Assembly: GCA_038326025.1 (NCBI GenBank)
Contig: JBBQJP010000025.1
Coordinates: 1-58,682 of the forward strand
Direction: 5' to 3'
Length of the DNA stretch: 58,682 nt
Source: CAISIP01 sp038326025
GTDB taxonomy: Bacteria > Pseudomonadota > Gammaproteobacteria > Burkholderiales > Burkholderiaceae_C
Positions 1-8,806 of the stretch are shown here, in pieces. Under the pieces are notes generated by a model, which was not told where the DNA came from, did not search any database, and was given only the letters and a program-made list of their open reading frames with translations. Position numbers and translations under genes: made by a program. How positions within the stretch are numbered: the stretch's first letter is position 1; each line of letters begins with the position of its first letter.

Positions 1-705
1 GCGGCTCGCGCGCATGCCGTAGTGCAGGCATAGCGCGGCGTATCGGCGCGTGAGTTCCTGCTCCTCGGCCAGGTTGTTGAAGGCCGCCGACAGGCTGTCG
101 GTGCGGTGTTCTTCGGGCACACCGCCCAGGCGCCACAGCGCAGATTGCAGACCGTTGGACAGAGCGACGAAACTCTCGCCACCCTCCATCACCACCGCGT
201 GGCGCCAGCCCGAGTGCGACAGAGCGAACTGGTAGATCCGGTGCGGGAAGGCGATCTCGGCAATGATCACTTCGAGTTCGTCGCAGACCGTGAAGTCCGA
301 CAGGCCCAGGCGCCCAGGCGGGTGCTCCTGCGCAAAGTAGACCTCCCGCTCGGGGCCATATACGGCACGCCATTGCCGCACGCGCCGCTGTAGCGTGCGC
401 AGCACGCTGGTGTCGTAGTCGCCCGGATAACGACGCTGTAATTCCTCCAGCAGGGTGACCGCGTTGAGCGCGCCGTCAGTCTCGAGCAGGGGCACGACCT
501 CGCTCTCCCATACCGCCGTCAACGGGTCGATGCGGGTGCGCCAAGCCCGGGATCCGCGCTGCGAGGGCAAGGCCTCGCTATGTTCGATGCGCCTTGCGCT
601 GCGTTCGCTCAGGCCGGTCTTGGCCGCGGCGGCGACCTGGCTGAGCTTGAGACGGTGTTGTTTGTACTTCTGCACTTGGTGGTCCGTGATCTTCTTGCCG
701 GGCAA
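1..705 (-). CDS. istA: IS21-family transposase IstA, partial (runs off left edge)
   Basis: The minus strand is open from a TTG codon at 703-705 to the window edge, giving about 235 residues. The product starts LPGKKITDHQVQKYK and has an N-terminal helix-turn-helix region (KLSQVAAAAKTGLSERSARRIE), as IS21-type IstA proteins do. A DDE integrase-like core follows: an Asp in GLSDFTVCDE and a second in PEEHRTDSLSAAF. IstA carries out cut-and-paste transposition with the IstB ATPase, which would lie to the left. The in-frame upstream codon is TGA, so TTG is the only start available. Its repeated terminus lies just upstream at 781-825 and truncates a DapA-like gene. The family assignment is firm; activity cannot be judged from a fragment. 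Confidence 0.85.
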   Translation of the reverse strand, partial: MPGKKITDHQVQKYKQHRLKLSQVAAAAKTGLSERSARRIEHSEALPSQRGSRAWRTRIDPLTAVWESEVVPLLETDGALNAVTLLEELQRRYPGDYDTSVLRTLQRRVRQWRAVYGPEREVYFAQEHPPGRLGLSDFTVCDELEVIIAEIAFPHRIYQFALSHSGWRHAVVMEGGESFVALSNGLQSALWRLGGVPEEHRTDSLSAAFNNLAEEQELTRRYAALCLHYGMRASR

Positions 706-735
706 AACGTGAGCCTTCGTTTGAGTTCGATCGGC

Positions 736-1347
736 TCACAGTAACCCCGCCTCACAGACCTGCCCGGCGATGGCGTCAAACCGGCCAAGATAGTTGTCGT
801 CGACCGGACAAGGTAATTGTCGCCAACCAAGCACTGGCCCCTCCCCCTTAAGTACCGTGAAGTTGGCATGGTTCTTTGCGAGCGCGGCAATGCCATCGAC
901 GCTCAGTCCGACCCCGAGGTATTCCGGCGCGTTCTGGATCGCTAGTGTCATGTCGAGCCGGTCCATGATCGCGCCGAAGAAGCGCAGCGGCGCCGCATCG
1001 CCAGTGCCGAGTGATCGCGGCGGCTGCAAGATCAGCCACTGCGCACCGCAGTCCTTCGCGTGGCGGCCTGACGCGATCTGCTGCTCGGGCGTATCACCGA
1101 ACACGGTCACCGCCAGTGGTAACCGCCCGTCGAGGTCGGCTGCGACCCATTCAACCAGAGTGTTGCGCTCGGACTCGCTCAACTTCGACACTTCGGTCGC
1201 GAGACCGAGCACAGCTACGCCGTGGGCGCCATTGACGACGCAGGCATCGACTTGGCGGTGAACCGCCGAGCGGTCAAGCTCGCCCTCACGGTCGAAATAT
1301 GCGTACAGCATCGGGTAGATACCGTTGGGATGAGGTAGTGCAGACAT
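736..1347 (-). pseudogene. DapA/dihydrodipicolinate synthase-family protein, truncated by IS21
   Basis: The product (start MSALPHPNGIYPML) matches the N-terminal half of the DHDPS/N-acetylneuraminate lyase family of class I aldolases. The family's Schiff-base lysine is recognisable in TVLKGEGPVL. Family members are about 300 residues, but only about 174 native codons remain. From about position 825 the reading frame runs into the IS21 terminal repeats, so the last 30 or so residues (ending CEAGLL) are encoded by the insertion element. The ATG at 1345-1347 fits the family better than an ATG seven codons upstream. The C-terminal half should lie beyond the IS, outside the window. The original substrate cannot be stated; the truncated protein is probably inactive. 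Confidence 0.8.
781..825. repeat. IS21-type terminal repeats
   Basis: Two copies of a closely related 18-bp motif lie at 781-798 and 804-821 (minus strand GACAAYTAYCTTGKCCGG), separated by 5 bp. The outer end reads TGGC on the minus strand at 825. Multiple short terminal repeats of this kind are typical of IS21-family ends. They sit between istA and the interrupted DapA-like gene, so the element boundary is placed at about 825. Confidence 0.7.
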
Positions 1348-1493
1348 TTGAACTCCAGAGTTGGCCACTCCTGACTACCGGTCGCCCCCAGCGCCAATTT
1401 CCCAGTACACGTTGATATTCAATGACGTGTAGGAGTCTCCCACAGGGATCGGCAAGGAACCGCCACACTGGGCATCCGGCTCGCGCGCGACTT

Positions 1494-1511
1494 GATACCG
1501 ACTACGGTATC
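1494..1511. promoter_or_regulatory. Perfect inverted repeat upstream of the DapA-like gene
   Basis: GATACCG-ACTA-CGGTATC is a perfect 7-bp inverted repeat with a 4-bp centre, about 150 bp upstream of the truncated DapA-like gene. Its size and position fit an operator for a dimeric regulator such as GntR or TetR. No regulator gene is left nearby, so this is inference. Confidence 0.4.
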
Positions 1512-1574
1512 GATAGAGGAGTTCCACTTCCACGAGGTTATTCAACTTTGATGTTGCGGACTTGCACCAGCCTA

Positions 1575-1655
1575 AACCATGCGCCGCTGCGGCTTGTCGG
1601 CATGGGCCAGGGCATTGCGCATGAAGTGCACCCGGCAGCGCCGCCAAGTGGCCTT
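1575..1655 (-). pseudogene. IS256-family transposase remnant
   Basis: One minus-strand frame reads TWRRCRVHFMRNALAHADK and then reaches a stop. This matches the conserved W-x-R-C-x-V-H-F-x-R-N block of IS256 (Mutator-like) transposases. Nothing on either side continues the protein in frame, so it is a short relic. Confidence 0.65.
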
Positions 1656-1957
1656 GAGAAGTGGCTAAGTTGTCCACACAGCTCGAGGGCAACGACTGCA
1701 GAATGCCAACGCGCACCTGGCAATTGCAGCGCGCCGCGTAGAACAGCACAAGATCGCGCTCGGTGATCCTATCCTATAGCGGCCTTGTCTTGAGCCGTGG
1801 CACAGCCATGCTCCATGACTTCGGACCGGCTGCAATGCAGGCTTGAGATGATCACCATTGCGCTGGCCTGGCGGCTTTGTTTCACAGTATCTGCGTCTGG
1901 CGCCATGTGGCCGATGAAAGTCGCGGTCTATTCAGTCACAGGAAACTGCATCGCCAG

Positions 1958-3208
1958 TCAACTACCTGCTCGCTCGCGCAATCCGAGCCCATCAGCCTCA
2001 ATGCGTAAATTGTCCAAATAGTTGGCCCACACGAGCATCATGTTGCGCCTTTGCTCCAAGAACTCCGCTCGGTCATAGGCCATACCCAACGGTCCCGACT
2101 TTCCGTGGGCTAATTGAGCCTCGATCACGTCCGGCGAAATTCCCGGGATGCGCTCGATCATCAGCGTGCGCGCAGTCGCTCGGAATCCATGCGCACTCAT
2201 TTCATCCTTGCCGAAGCCCATCCGACGCAGCGCCGCATTGACGGTGTTGTCGCTCATGGGGCGCTCGCCAGTACGCAGACTGGGGAACACATACCGACCA
2301 CGGCCAGTCAACGGTTGCAGTTCCTTGAAGCAGGCGATTGCTTGCGGCGCGAGCGGAACAAAATGCGGGCGGCCATTGATCTTTTGCTGCTTGCGGCGTT
2401 TCATATCTTGCGACGGTATCGTCAGCATCGCGTTTTCCAGATCGACCCATCCCCACTCCATCTGTCGCACGTTTCCAGGACGCTGAAACAGCAGGGCCGA
2501 TAAAGCCAATGCCGTCCTCGTCATCGGCTGCCCGGCATAGGTCTCAATTGCCCGCAGCAACGCGCCCACTTTGGCCGGCTCCAGAATAGCGGCCATGTGC
2601 TTCACGGTGACCGGCTTCAATGCCCCCTGAAGGTCGATGGCCGGATTGCGTTCGCAACGTCCGGTCTGGATGCCGTAGCGAAATACCTGGCCGGCAGTTT
2701 GCCGCAAGGTGTGGGCTGTTTCGATTGCGCCTCTTTTTTCCGCTCGTCGCAGTGCCTCGAGCAATACTGGCGCGGTAATGCTCGCTAGTGGCAATGTCCC
2801 GATGTAGGGAAACAGGTCCTTTTTCATGCCACGGATCCATTTCTCTGAATACCTTGGAGTCCATGTATCGGCTTTGGTTGCCAAGAGTTCAAGCGTGACA
2901 GCGTCAAAGGTATTGGCCGCGGCCACCGCCGTGCTCAACTTCTTCTCACGCTTGGCGATACTGGGATCAATATCGTCTGCCAGCTGTTCGCGCGTTTCGT
3001 CACGCCGTTTTCTAGCTTTTGCCAGCGTCACTGCTGGATAAACGCCGATCGCCAATGTCTTGCGTTTGCCGCCATGCCGATAGTCCATCCGCCAGTACTT
3101 GCCGCCTGCCTTTACAAGCAGGTACATGCCGCCACTGTCGGTGTACTTGTCTCCGCTGGGTTTACCCGAATGCCGCACTTGCCGAATGAAGGTGTCTGCC
3201 AAAGCCAT
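1958..3208 (-). CDS. Tyrosine-recombinase integrase (P4/DUF4102 type)
   Basis: A 416-residue integrase. The N-terminus (about 1-90) is a DUF4102-type arm-binding domain with the typical DSGGMYLLVKAGGKYWRMDYR and LAIGVYPAVTLAKAR stretches. The core-binding domain follows, and the catalytic domain has the Arg in FQRPGNVRQMEW, the H-x-x-R box in SAHGFRATART and the distal His in EAQLAHGKSG, with the nucleophile Tyr probably in GMAYDRAEF. It starts 176 bp from the 3' end of tRNA-Arg(TCT) and is transcribed away from it, the usual layout for an element inserted in a tRNA 3' end. Repeated TGACGGTA motifs in the gap may be its arm sites. The cargo to the left is largely degraded or outside the window. 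Confidence 0.9.
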   Translation of the reverse strand: MALADTFIRQVRHSGKPSGDKYTDSGGMYLLVKAGGKYWRMDYRHGGKRKTLAIGVYPAVTLAKARKRRDETREQLADDIDPSIAKREKKLSTAVAAANTFDAVTLELLATKADTWTPRYSEKWIRGMKKDLFPYIGTLPLASITAPVLLEALRRAEKRGAIETAHTLRQTAGQVFRYGIQTGRCERNPAIDLQGALKPVTVKHMAAILEPAKVGALLRAIETYAGQPMTRTALALSALLFQRPGNVRQMEWGWVDLENAMLTIPSQDMKRRKQQKINGRPHFVPLAPQAIACFKELQPLTGRGRYVFPSLRTGERPMSDNTVNAALRRMGFGKDEMSAHGFRATARTLMIERIPGISPDVIEAQLAHGKSGPLGMAYDRAEFLEQRRNMMLVWANYLDNLRIEADGLGLRERAGS

Positions 3209-3220
3209 CGCATGCCCCTG

Positions 3221-3284
3221 TGACGGTACCTGGACTATCGACGGACCTAGGTACCGTCAAAAGTACCGCCAATTTGACGGTATG
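3221..3284. repeat. TGACGGTA repeats between integrase and tRNA (candidate arm-type sites)
   Basis: TGACGGTACC (3221-3230) recurs inverted as GGTACCGTCA (3250-3259), with a variant AGTACCGCCA (3262-3271) and a direct partial copy TGACGGTATG (3275-3284). Clustered short repeats next to an integrase gene and its tRNA target commonly bind the integrase N-terminal domain. The assignment is by position only. Confidence 0.5.
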
Positions 3285-3383
3285 TCATGGTACCTGCCGA
3301 CACCGCACGAATCAACCAAAATGGCAGAATGCCAATGAATACGCGGGCTCTGAGTGGTTCCGGGATGTTCTGGGATGCTTGAT

Positions 3384-3460
<77 letters not shown>

Positions 3461-3498
3461 TGCGGAGGAGCAAAGACAAGGCGATGCAATGAAAATGA

Positions 3499-3575
<77 letters not shown>

Positions 3576-3664
3576 ACGAGCCCGTATTCTAGCTGCTAAA
3601 CCCCCGGTTTCCCGGACGCGATGCTCCAGGCGCCACAAAAGATGAATGGGCTAAAGTTCTCGCC

Positions 3665-4435
3665 ATGCGCCAGCCACAAAAACCCACGATACCCTGGCTG
3701 GAACCTGGCACCGCTTTTCCACCGGTGGCGCAGGCCATGGACGAGGCATCCGGCATGGCGGGGCTGCTGGCCGCTGGCGGCGCGCTGGATGTGTCGACAC
3801 TGCTGGCGGCCTACCGTCAAGGGATTTTTCCATGGTTCAGTGAAGGTCAACCCATCTTGTGGTGGAGCACCGACCCTCGCATGGTGCTGCAGGTCGACGA
3901 TTTCCGTCTGCACCCGTCGATGCGCAAGACCTTGCGCCGCTTTGTGCGCTCGGCAAATTGCGAGATCCGCATCGACACCGCATTTGCCCGCGTCATCAGC
4001 CAATGCGCGGGCAGCCCACGCCAGGGCACGTCACCGGGCACTTGGATCCTGCCGCAGATGCAACAGGCTTACCTGCGCCTGCATGAGGCCGGCCATGCGC
4101 ACAGCGTCGAGACCTGGATCGACGGAAACCTGGTCGGCGGCCTGTATTGCGTGGCCATCGGCAAGGCGGTCTATGGCGAGTCGATGTTTGCGCAGACACG
4201 CGACGCATCGAAAATGGCCCTGGCTGCGTTGGTGGCATTTTGCCGCTCGCATGGCATCCGCAGCATCGATTGCCAGCAGAACACCCGGCATCTGGCGTCT
4301 CTGGGCGCTGCTGAAATCCCACGCTCCCAGTTCGTGCAGCACTGCGCGCTCGCCTGTAGCGAAACCAAGCCACGCTGGGTTTTTGAGCCTCTATACTGGC
4401 AGCAACTCCTGGCTGAACGGGACCAAAATCAGTGA
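3665..4435 (+). CDS. aat: Leucyl/phenylalanyl-tRNA--protein transferase
   Basis: Aat transfers Leu or Phe from charged tRNA to proteins with N-terminal Arg or Lys, making them N-degron substrates for ClpS/ClpAP. The 256-residue product carries the family signature near residues 50-70 (AYRQGIFPWFSEGQP, then WWSTDPRMVL). Later blocks are GTWILPQMQQAYLRLHEAGHAHSVE and IDCQQNTRHLASLGA. The acyltransferase fold belongs to the GNAT-like superfamily. Its GTGA junction overlaps the start of bpt, so the two N-degron enzymes should be translationally coupled. Cytoplasmic; length normal. Confidence 0.96.
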   Translation: MRQPQKPTIPWLEPGTAFPPVAQAMDEASGMAGLLAAGGALDVSTLLAAYRQGIFPWFSEGQPILWWSTDPRMVLQVDDFRLHPSMRKTLRRFVRSANCEIRIDTAFARVISQCAGSPRQGTSPGTWILPQMQQAYLRLHEAGHAHSVETWIDGNLVGGLYCVAIGKAVYGESMFAQTRDASKMALAALVAFCRSHGIRSIDCQQNTRHLASLGAAEIPRSQFVQHCALACSETKPRWVFEPLYWQQLLAERDQNQ

Positions 4436-5208
4436 CGCACCTCAAGGACCTACCGCTTCAGACACTGCAGTTCTATGCAACTGCACCCTACCCTTGCAGT
4501 TATCTGGCGGGTCAGCTGGCACGTTCGCAAGTTGCCACACCCAGTCACCTGATCAACAACAACACCTACTCGGAACTGGTCTCCCAAGGCTTTCGGCGTA
4601 GTGGCCTGTTCACCTATCGGCCTTACTGCGACGGCTGCAATGCCTGCACGCCGCTGCGTGTCCTGGTCGAGCCGTTTGCAGCCGACAGAAGTCAACGCAG
4701 GGCCTGGCGCCAGCACGCCACATTGCAGGCCCGCGTAAGCAAGCTCGGCTTCTCGTCCGAGCATTACCGGCTGTACCTGCGCTACCAGAACGGTCGTCAT
4801 GCCGGTGGCGGCATGGATCACGACAGTGTGGATCAATACACCCAGTTCCTGCTGCAAAGCCGGGTCAACTCACGGCTGATCGAGTTCCGCGAGCCCGCCG
4901 TAGACGGGCGGGATGGGGCATTGCGCATGGTGTCCATCCTGGACGTGCTCGAAGACGGCATCTCGGCCGTCTACACTTTTTACGAACCCGATGCCCAGGC
5001 CAGCTATGGCACCTACAGCGTGTTATGGCAGATCGAACAGGCCCGCGTCATGGGTCTGCCCTATCTGTACCTGGGCTATTGGATCGCAGCCAGCGACAAG
5101 ATGAACTACAAGGCGCGCTTCAGGCCGCAACAGATCCGGGTCGACGGCGCCTGGAAAGCGCCCGATGACAGCGCATCGGTGTGTGCCGCGACAACTTTCT
5201 CGCGATGA
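4432..5208 (+). CDS. bpt: Aspartate/glutamate leucyltransferase (arginyltransferase-like)
   Basis: Bpt moves Leu from Leu-tRNA to N-terminal Asp or Glu, the second branch of the bacterial N-degron pathway. The 258-residue product has the ATE1-type N-terminal domain with the paired Cys block YCDGCNACTPLRV at about residues 62-75. The C-terminal GNAT-like domain contains YLGYWIAASDKMNYKARFRP. It starts at GTG 4432, overlapping the aat stop codon by 4 bp. Its own stop overlaps the ATG of the IclR gene, so aat-bpt-iclR form one tightly packed unit. Confidence 0.95.
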   Translation: MTHLKDLPLQTLQFYATAPYPCSYLAGQLARSQVATPSHLINNNTYSELVSQGFRRSGLFTYRPYCDGCNACTPLRVLVEPFAADRSQRRAWRQHATLQARVSKLGFSSEHYRLYLRYQNGRHAGGGMDHDSVDQYTQFLLQSRVNSRLIEFREPAVDGRDGALRMVSILDVLEDGISAVYTFYEPDAQASYGTYSVLWQIEQARVMGLPYLYLGYWIAASDKMNYKARFRPQQIRVDGAWKAPDDSASVCAATTFSR

Positions 5209-5999
5209 AGAAAACCGATCACGATATTCCGGCCACCCCCGCGGTACAGGTCATCGAACGCATGTTCGCATTGATGGATGTGCTGGCCTCGCGTGATGAC
5301 GCGATATCGCTGAAGGATATCAGCGAGAAGACGGGTCTGCACCCTTCGACCGCGCACCGCATTCTCAACGACCTGGCAATCGGGCGTTATGTGGAACGGG
5401 CCCAGCCGGGCAGCTACCGCCTGGGCATGCGTCTGCTGGAACTCGGCAATCTCGTCAAGGACCGCCTGAGTGTGCGCGATGCAGCGTTGGGCCCGATGCG
5501 CGAGCTGCACAAACTGATCCAGCAACCGGTCAATCTGAGCATGCGCCAAGGCGACGAGATCGTATACGTCGAACGCGCGTTCAGCGAGCGTTCCGGCATG
5601 CAAGTAGTGCGTGCCATCGGCGGGCGCGCGCCGCTACACCTGACATCGGTGGGCAAGTTGTTTCTGGCCGCGGACGACGTCCAGCGCATGCGCGGGTATG
5701 CCAGCCGTACCGGATTGAATGGTCAGACGCGCAACAGCATCACGCAGCTCGCGACACTCGAGCGCGAACTGGCCAAGGTGCGGCAGTATCGCTACGCGCA
5801 AGACAACGAAGAACTGGAACTCGGGGTGCGCTGCATGGCTGCAGGCATCTATGACGATCAGGGCAAGCTGGTGGCCGGGTTGTCGATCTCGGCGCCTGCC
5901 AGTCGGTTGGAAGATTCTTGGCTCAGTCCGCTACAGGCCACTGCCCAGGAGATTTCGCAGACCCTGGGCTACAACCTGGGCGGCACCTTCCGCGCCTGA
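5205..5999 (+). CDS. IclR-family transcriptional regulator
   Basis: The start is the ATG at 5205 (MKKTDHDIPATPAVQVIERM), which forms an ATGA overlap with the bpt stop and removes eight residues from the longest frame. Residues about 17-80 form the IclR winged helix (ISEKTGLHPSTAHRILNDLAIGRYVER). The rest is the GAF-like effector domain with HLTSVGKLFLA and the usual C-terminal LVAGLSISAPASRL block. IclR proteins are dimeric, small-molecule-responsive regulators. No catabolic operon is adjacent, so the target and effector are unknown. Overlap with the N-degron genes suggests co-expression. Confidence 0.9.
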   Translation: MKKTDHDIPATPAVQVIERMFALMDVLASRDDAISLKDISEKTGLHPSTAHRILNDLAIGRYVERAQPGSYRLGMRLLELGNLVKDRLSVRDAALGPMRELHKLIQQPVNLSMRQGDEIVYVERAFSERSGMQVVRAIGGRAPLHLTSVGKLFLAADDVQRMRGYASRTGLNGQTRNSITQLATLERELAKVRQYRYAQDNEELELGVRCMAAGIYDDQGKLVAGLSISAPASRLEDSWLSPLQATAQEISQTLGYNLGGTFRA

Positions 6000-6052
6000 A
6001 CGTTTGCCTGCGCCGCGTGGCCGCTGGACAGCGGCCAGAAACCAAAAGCTAT

Positions 6053-7084
6053 TCAGTGCAGTTTAGACGCTGATGCGACGGTCTCGACCCAGTCTCGCAC
6101 GCGCTCTGCGTCACCGAGCCGGCTGAGCTTGCCCGCCGAGTCAAGAAACACCATGATCAGGTTGCGTCCTGCCACCGTGGTCTGCATGACCAGGCAACGA
6201 CCGGCTTCGGTGATGTAGCCGGTTTTTTGCAAGCCGATTTCCCACCGCGGGTTGTTCACCAGCCGGTTGGTATTGCGGTACTGCAAGGTGCGGTCGCCCA
6301 CCGACACCTCATGGTTGGGAGAAGTAGACAACTCCCGCAATTTGGCATCCGAATGGGCCACGTTCACGAGTTTGGCCAGATCCTGGGCGCTTGACTGGTT
6401 CTTGCTCGACAGGCCGGTGGGCTCCACATACCGGGTGTCCTTCATCTGCAGTTCGCCCGCCTTTGCGTTCATGCGCGCGACAAACGCGTTGAGGCCACCG
6501 GGAAAACTGCGACCCAAGGCATGGGCGGCGCGGTTCTCGCTGGACATCAGTGCCAGATGCATCAGTTCAGCGCGGCTCAACTCGGTTCCCACGCGCAGAC
6601 GCGAGCGGCTGCCCTTCTCGGTATCGACGTCGTCCTGGGTGATGGTGATCATCTCGTCCATCGGCAGATTGGCTTCGTTGATGACCAATCCGGTCATCAG
6701 CTTGGTCAATGAGGCGATTGGCAACACGGCCATATCGTTCTTGCGGAACAAGACCTCGCGCGTGTCCTGGTCGATCACATAGGCCACGCTTGATTTGAGA
6801 TCGAGCGCATCGCTCTTGTTATGCAGACCGGCCATCTCCCCGTACGACGGACGGGCCACGTATGTTGGCCGGGCGGCAACTGTTGCTACCTTCTTGCGCT
6901 GGCTCGCACCCACAGCCCTCTTGCTCGTTACCCGCTTGGATGCCGTGCTCCGCTTGACCGCCGCGGTCTTTTTGACCGATTTAGCGACAGGCGTCTTGCT
7001 CTTGCTGCTCGCCGCCTGGACCGGCAGTGCCAAAAAGGCCATACAAACCGAAAGAAGTACCAGCAGACGCGCAAGTTGTTTCAT
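6053..7084 (-). CDS. pbpG: D-alanyl-D-alanine endopeptidase (PBP7-like)
   Basis: A 343-residue exported peptidoglycan hydrolase of the S11 family. Residues 1-24 are a signal peptide ending PVQA. A Lys/Ala/Arg-rich basic linker follows (about 28-75). The penicillin-binding fold has S125-L-T-K128 as the SxxK nucleophile motif, SSEN as the SxN motif, and KTG in GLQKTGYITEAGR. PbpG-type enzymes cut D-Ala-meso-DAP cross-links in the periplasm. It stands alone downstream of leuA, separated by a strong hairpin. The basic linker is longer than in E. coli PBP7 and may bind the wall. Confidence 0.93.
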   Translation of the reverse strand: MKQLARLLVLLSVCMAFLALPVQAASSKSKTPVAKSVKKTAAVKRSTASKRVTSKRAVGASQRKKVATVAARPTYVARPSYGEMAGLHNKSDALDLKSSVAYVIDQDTREVLFRKNDMAVLPIASLTKLMTGLVINEANLPMDEMITITQDDVDTEKGSRSRLRVGTELSRAELMHLALMSSENRAAHALGRSFPGGLNAFVARMNAKAGELQMKDTRYVEPTGLSSKNQSSAQDLAKLVNVAHSDAKLRELSTSPNHEVSVGDRTLQYRNTNRLVNNPRWEIGLQKTGYITEAGRCLVMQTTVAGRNLIMVFLDSAGKLSRLGDAERVRDWVETVASASKLH

Positions 7085-7158
7085 GTAATTACCTCAGTAA
7101 CGCAACGTAGCCCGCGTCGCAGCGGTTGACACGGCGGGGTTGGTCACCAAGTGTAATG

Positions 7159-7198
7159 AAATAAGGACCGCAAGATCAACCACTTGCGGTACTTATTT
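7159..7198 (-). terminator. Hairpin terminator after leuA
   Basis: On the minus strand ATAAG-T-ACCGCAAG pairs across an 8-nt loop with CTTGCGGT-C-CTTAT, about 14 bp of stem with one mismatch, followed by a short T-rich stretch. It lies just past the leuA stop and before pbpG. Confidence 0.65.
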
Positions 7199-7214
7199 GA
7201 TGCAAAGCGCGATA

Positions 7215-8765
7215 TCAGGGATTTATCCACCCTTGTGCAGGTACTTTTTCAGCTTTGCTGTGCAACTTGTTGAGTGCACTCAGATAAGCCTTGGCAGAGG
7301 CAACTACGATGTCCGGGTCTGCACCCACGCCATTGACAACGCGGCCGCTGCTTTGCAGGCGCACCGTCACCTCGCCCTGGCTCTCGGTTGAACCGCTGAT
7401 CGCGTTGACGGAGTACAACACCATTTCGGCGCCGCTGTGCACATGCGACTCGATCGCCTTGAGTGATGCATCTACAGGTCCGTTGCCTTCCGACTTGCCA
7501 GAGAACTCCTTGCCGCCCACCGTGAAAACAATGGATGCATGCGGGCGCTCGCCAGTCTCGCTTTGTTGCGACAAAGACACAAAACCATACTGCTCATTGT
7601 CGTGCGACACGCTTTCGTCGCTGACCAGGGCGAGGATGTCCTCGTCGAAGATGTCCGACTTTCGATCCGCCAATTCCTTGAAACGTGCAAACGCAGTGTT
7701 GATGTCTGCTTCGCTCTCGAGCTCTACACCGAGTTCAACCAATCGCTGCTTGAACGCATTGCGGCCGCTGAGTTTGCCCAGCACGATTTTGTTGGCAGTC
7801 CAACCCACATCTTCGGCGCGCATGATCTCGTAGGTATCGCGCGCTTTGAGCACACCGTCCTGGTGGATGCCGGACGCGTGGGCAAAGGCATTCGCTCCGA
7901 CCACCGCCTTGTTTGGCTGCACCACAAAACCGGTGGTCTGGCTGACCATGCGGCTGGCAGCCAGGATATGCTGGGTGTCAATATTCATGTCCAGACCGAA
8001 ATAGTCCTTGCGCGTCTTCACCGCCATGACGATTTCTTCGAGTGAGCAATTGCCAGCGCGCTCACCCAGCCCGTTGATCGTGCATTCGACCTGGCGTGCT
8101 CCGCCGATCTTCACACCCGCCAGCGAGTTGGCCACGGCCATACCCAGGTCGTTGTGGCAATGCACCGACCAGACCGCCTTGTCGCTGTTCGGAATACGCT
8201 CGCGCAGGTTCTTGATGAAATTGCCGTACAACTCGGGGATGGCGTATCCCACGGTGTCGGGTACGTTGATGGTGGTCGCGCCCTCGCTGATAGTGGCCTC
8301 CAGTACGCGGCACAGGAAGTCCACATCGCTGCGATAACCGTCCTCCGGGCTGAACTCTACGTCCTCGACCAAATTGCGCGCAAAACGCACCGACAGCTTG
8401 GCCTGTTCGAACACCTGATCGGGGCTCATGCGCAGCTTCTTCTCCATATGCAGCGGCGAGGTTGCGATGAAGGTATGAATGCGCGCGCGGTTGGCGCCTT
8501 TGAGTGCTTCGGCGGAGCGCGAGATGTCCCGGTCATTTGCCCGCGCAAGCGAGCAGATTGTCGAGTCCTTGATCGCCGCGGCGATCGCCTTTATTGCTTC
8601 GAAATCGCCGTTCGAACTGGCCGCGAATCCGGCCTCGATCACATCCACCTTCAATCGCTCGAGTTGGCGTGCGATGCGCACTTTTTCGTCGCGCGTCATG
8701 GACGCTCCGGGCGACTGTTCGCCATCACGCAAGGTGGTGTCAAAAATAATGAGTTTGTCGGTCAT
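7215..8765 (-). CDS. leuA: 2-isopropylmalate synthase, LeuA type 1
   Basis: Condenses acetyl-CoA with 2-oxoisovalerate in the first committed step of leucine synthesis. The 516-residue protein has the DRE-TIM catalytic start FDTTLRDGEQSPGASM at about residues 8-23, the metal-binding HCHNDLGMAVANS, and the CTINGLGERAGN loop. The LeuA regulatory domain at the C-terminus includes RVVNGVGADPDIVVASAKAYLSALNKL. It matches the common proteobacterial short form. It follows leuA2 with a 41-bp gap on the same strand, so both may be read from the attenuator-controlled leader upstream of leuA2. Confidence 0.95.
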   Translation of the reverse strand: MTDKLIIFDTTLRDGEQSPGASMTRDEKVRIARQLERLKVDVIEAGFAASSNGDFEAIKAIAAAIKDSTICSLARANDRDISRSAEALKGANRARIHTFIATSPLHMEKKLRMSPDQVFEQAKLSVRFARNLVEDVEFSPEDGYRSDVDFLCRVLEATISEGATTINVPDTVGYAIPELYGNFIKNLRERIPNSDKAVWSVHCHNDLGMAVANSLAGVKIGGARQVECTINGLGERAGNCSLEEIVMAVKTRKDYFGLDMNIDTQHILAASRMVSQTTGFVVQPNKAVVGANAFAHASGIHQDGVLKARDTYEIMRAEDVGWTANKIVLGKLSGRNAFKQRLVELGVELESEADINTAFARFKELADRKSDIFDEDILALVSDESVSHDNEQYGFVSLSQQSETGERPHASIVFTVGGKEFSGKSEGNGPVDASLKAIESHVHSGAEMVLYSVNAISGSTESQGEVTVRLQSSGRVVNGVGADPDIVVASAKAYLSALNKLHSKAEKVPAQGWINP

Positions 8766-8806
8766 GGAATGCTCCTGAAAATATGTGCTTAGATTCGCCG
8801 TCGGGA

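Larger units (their letters stand above)
1369..1957. other. Non-coding stretch with mobile-element debris
   Basis: No intact gene is recognised. The segment holds the inverted repeat at 1494-1511 and an IS256 transposase scrap at about 1575-1655. A minus-strand frame of 124 codons (1375-1749) crosses that scrap out of register and is not a credible gene. 1760-1957 shows nothing recognisable. Confidence 0.6.
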
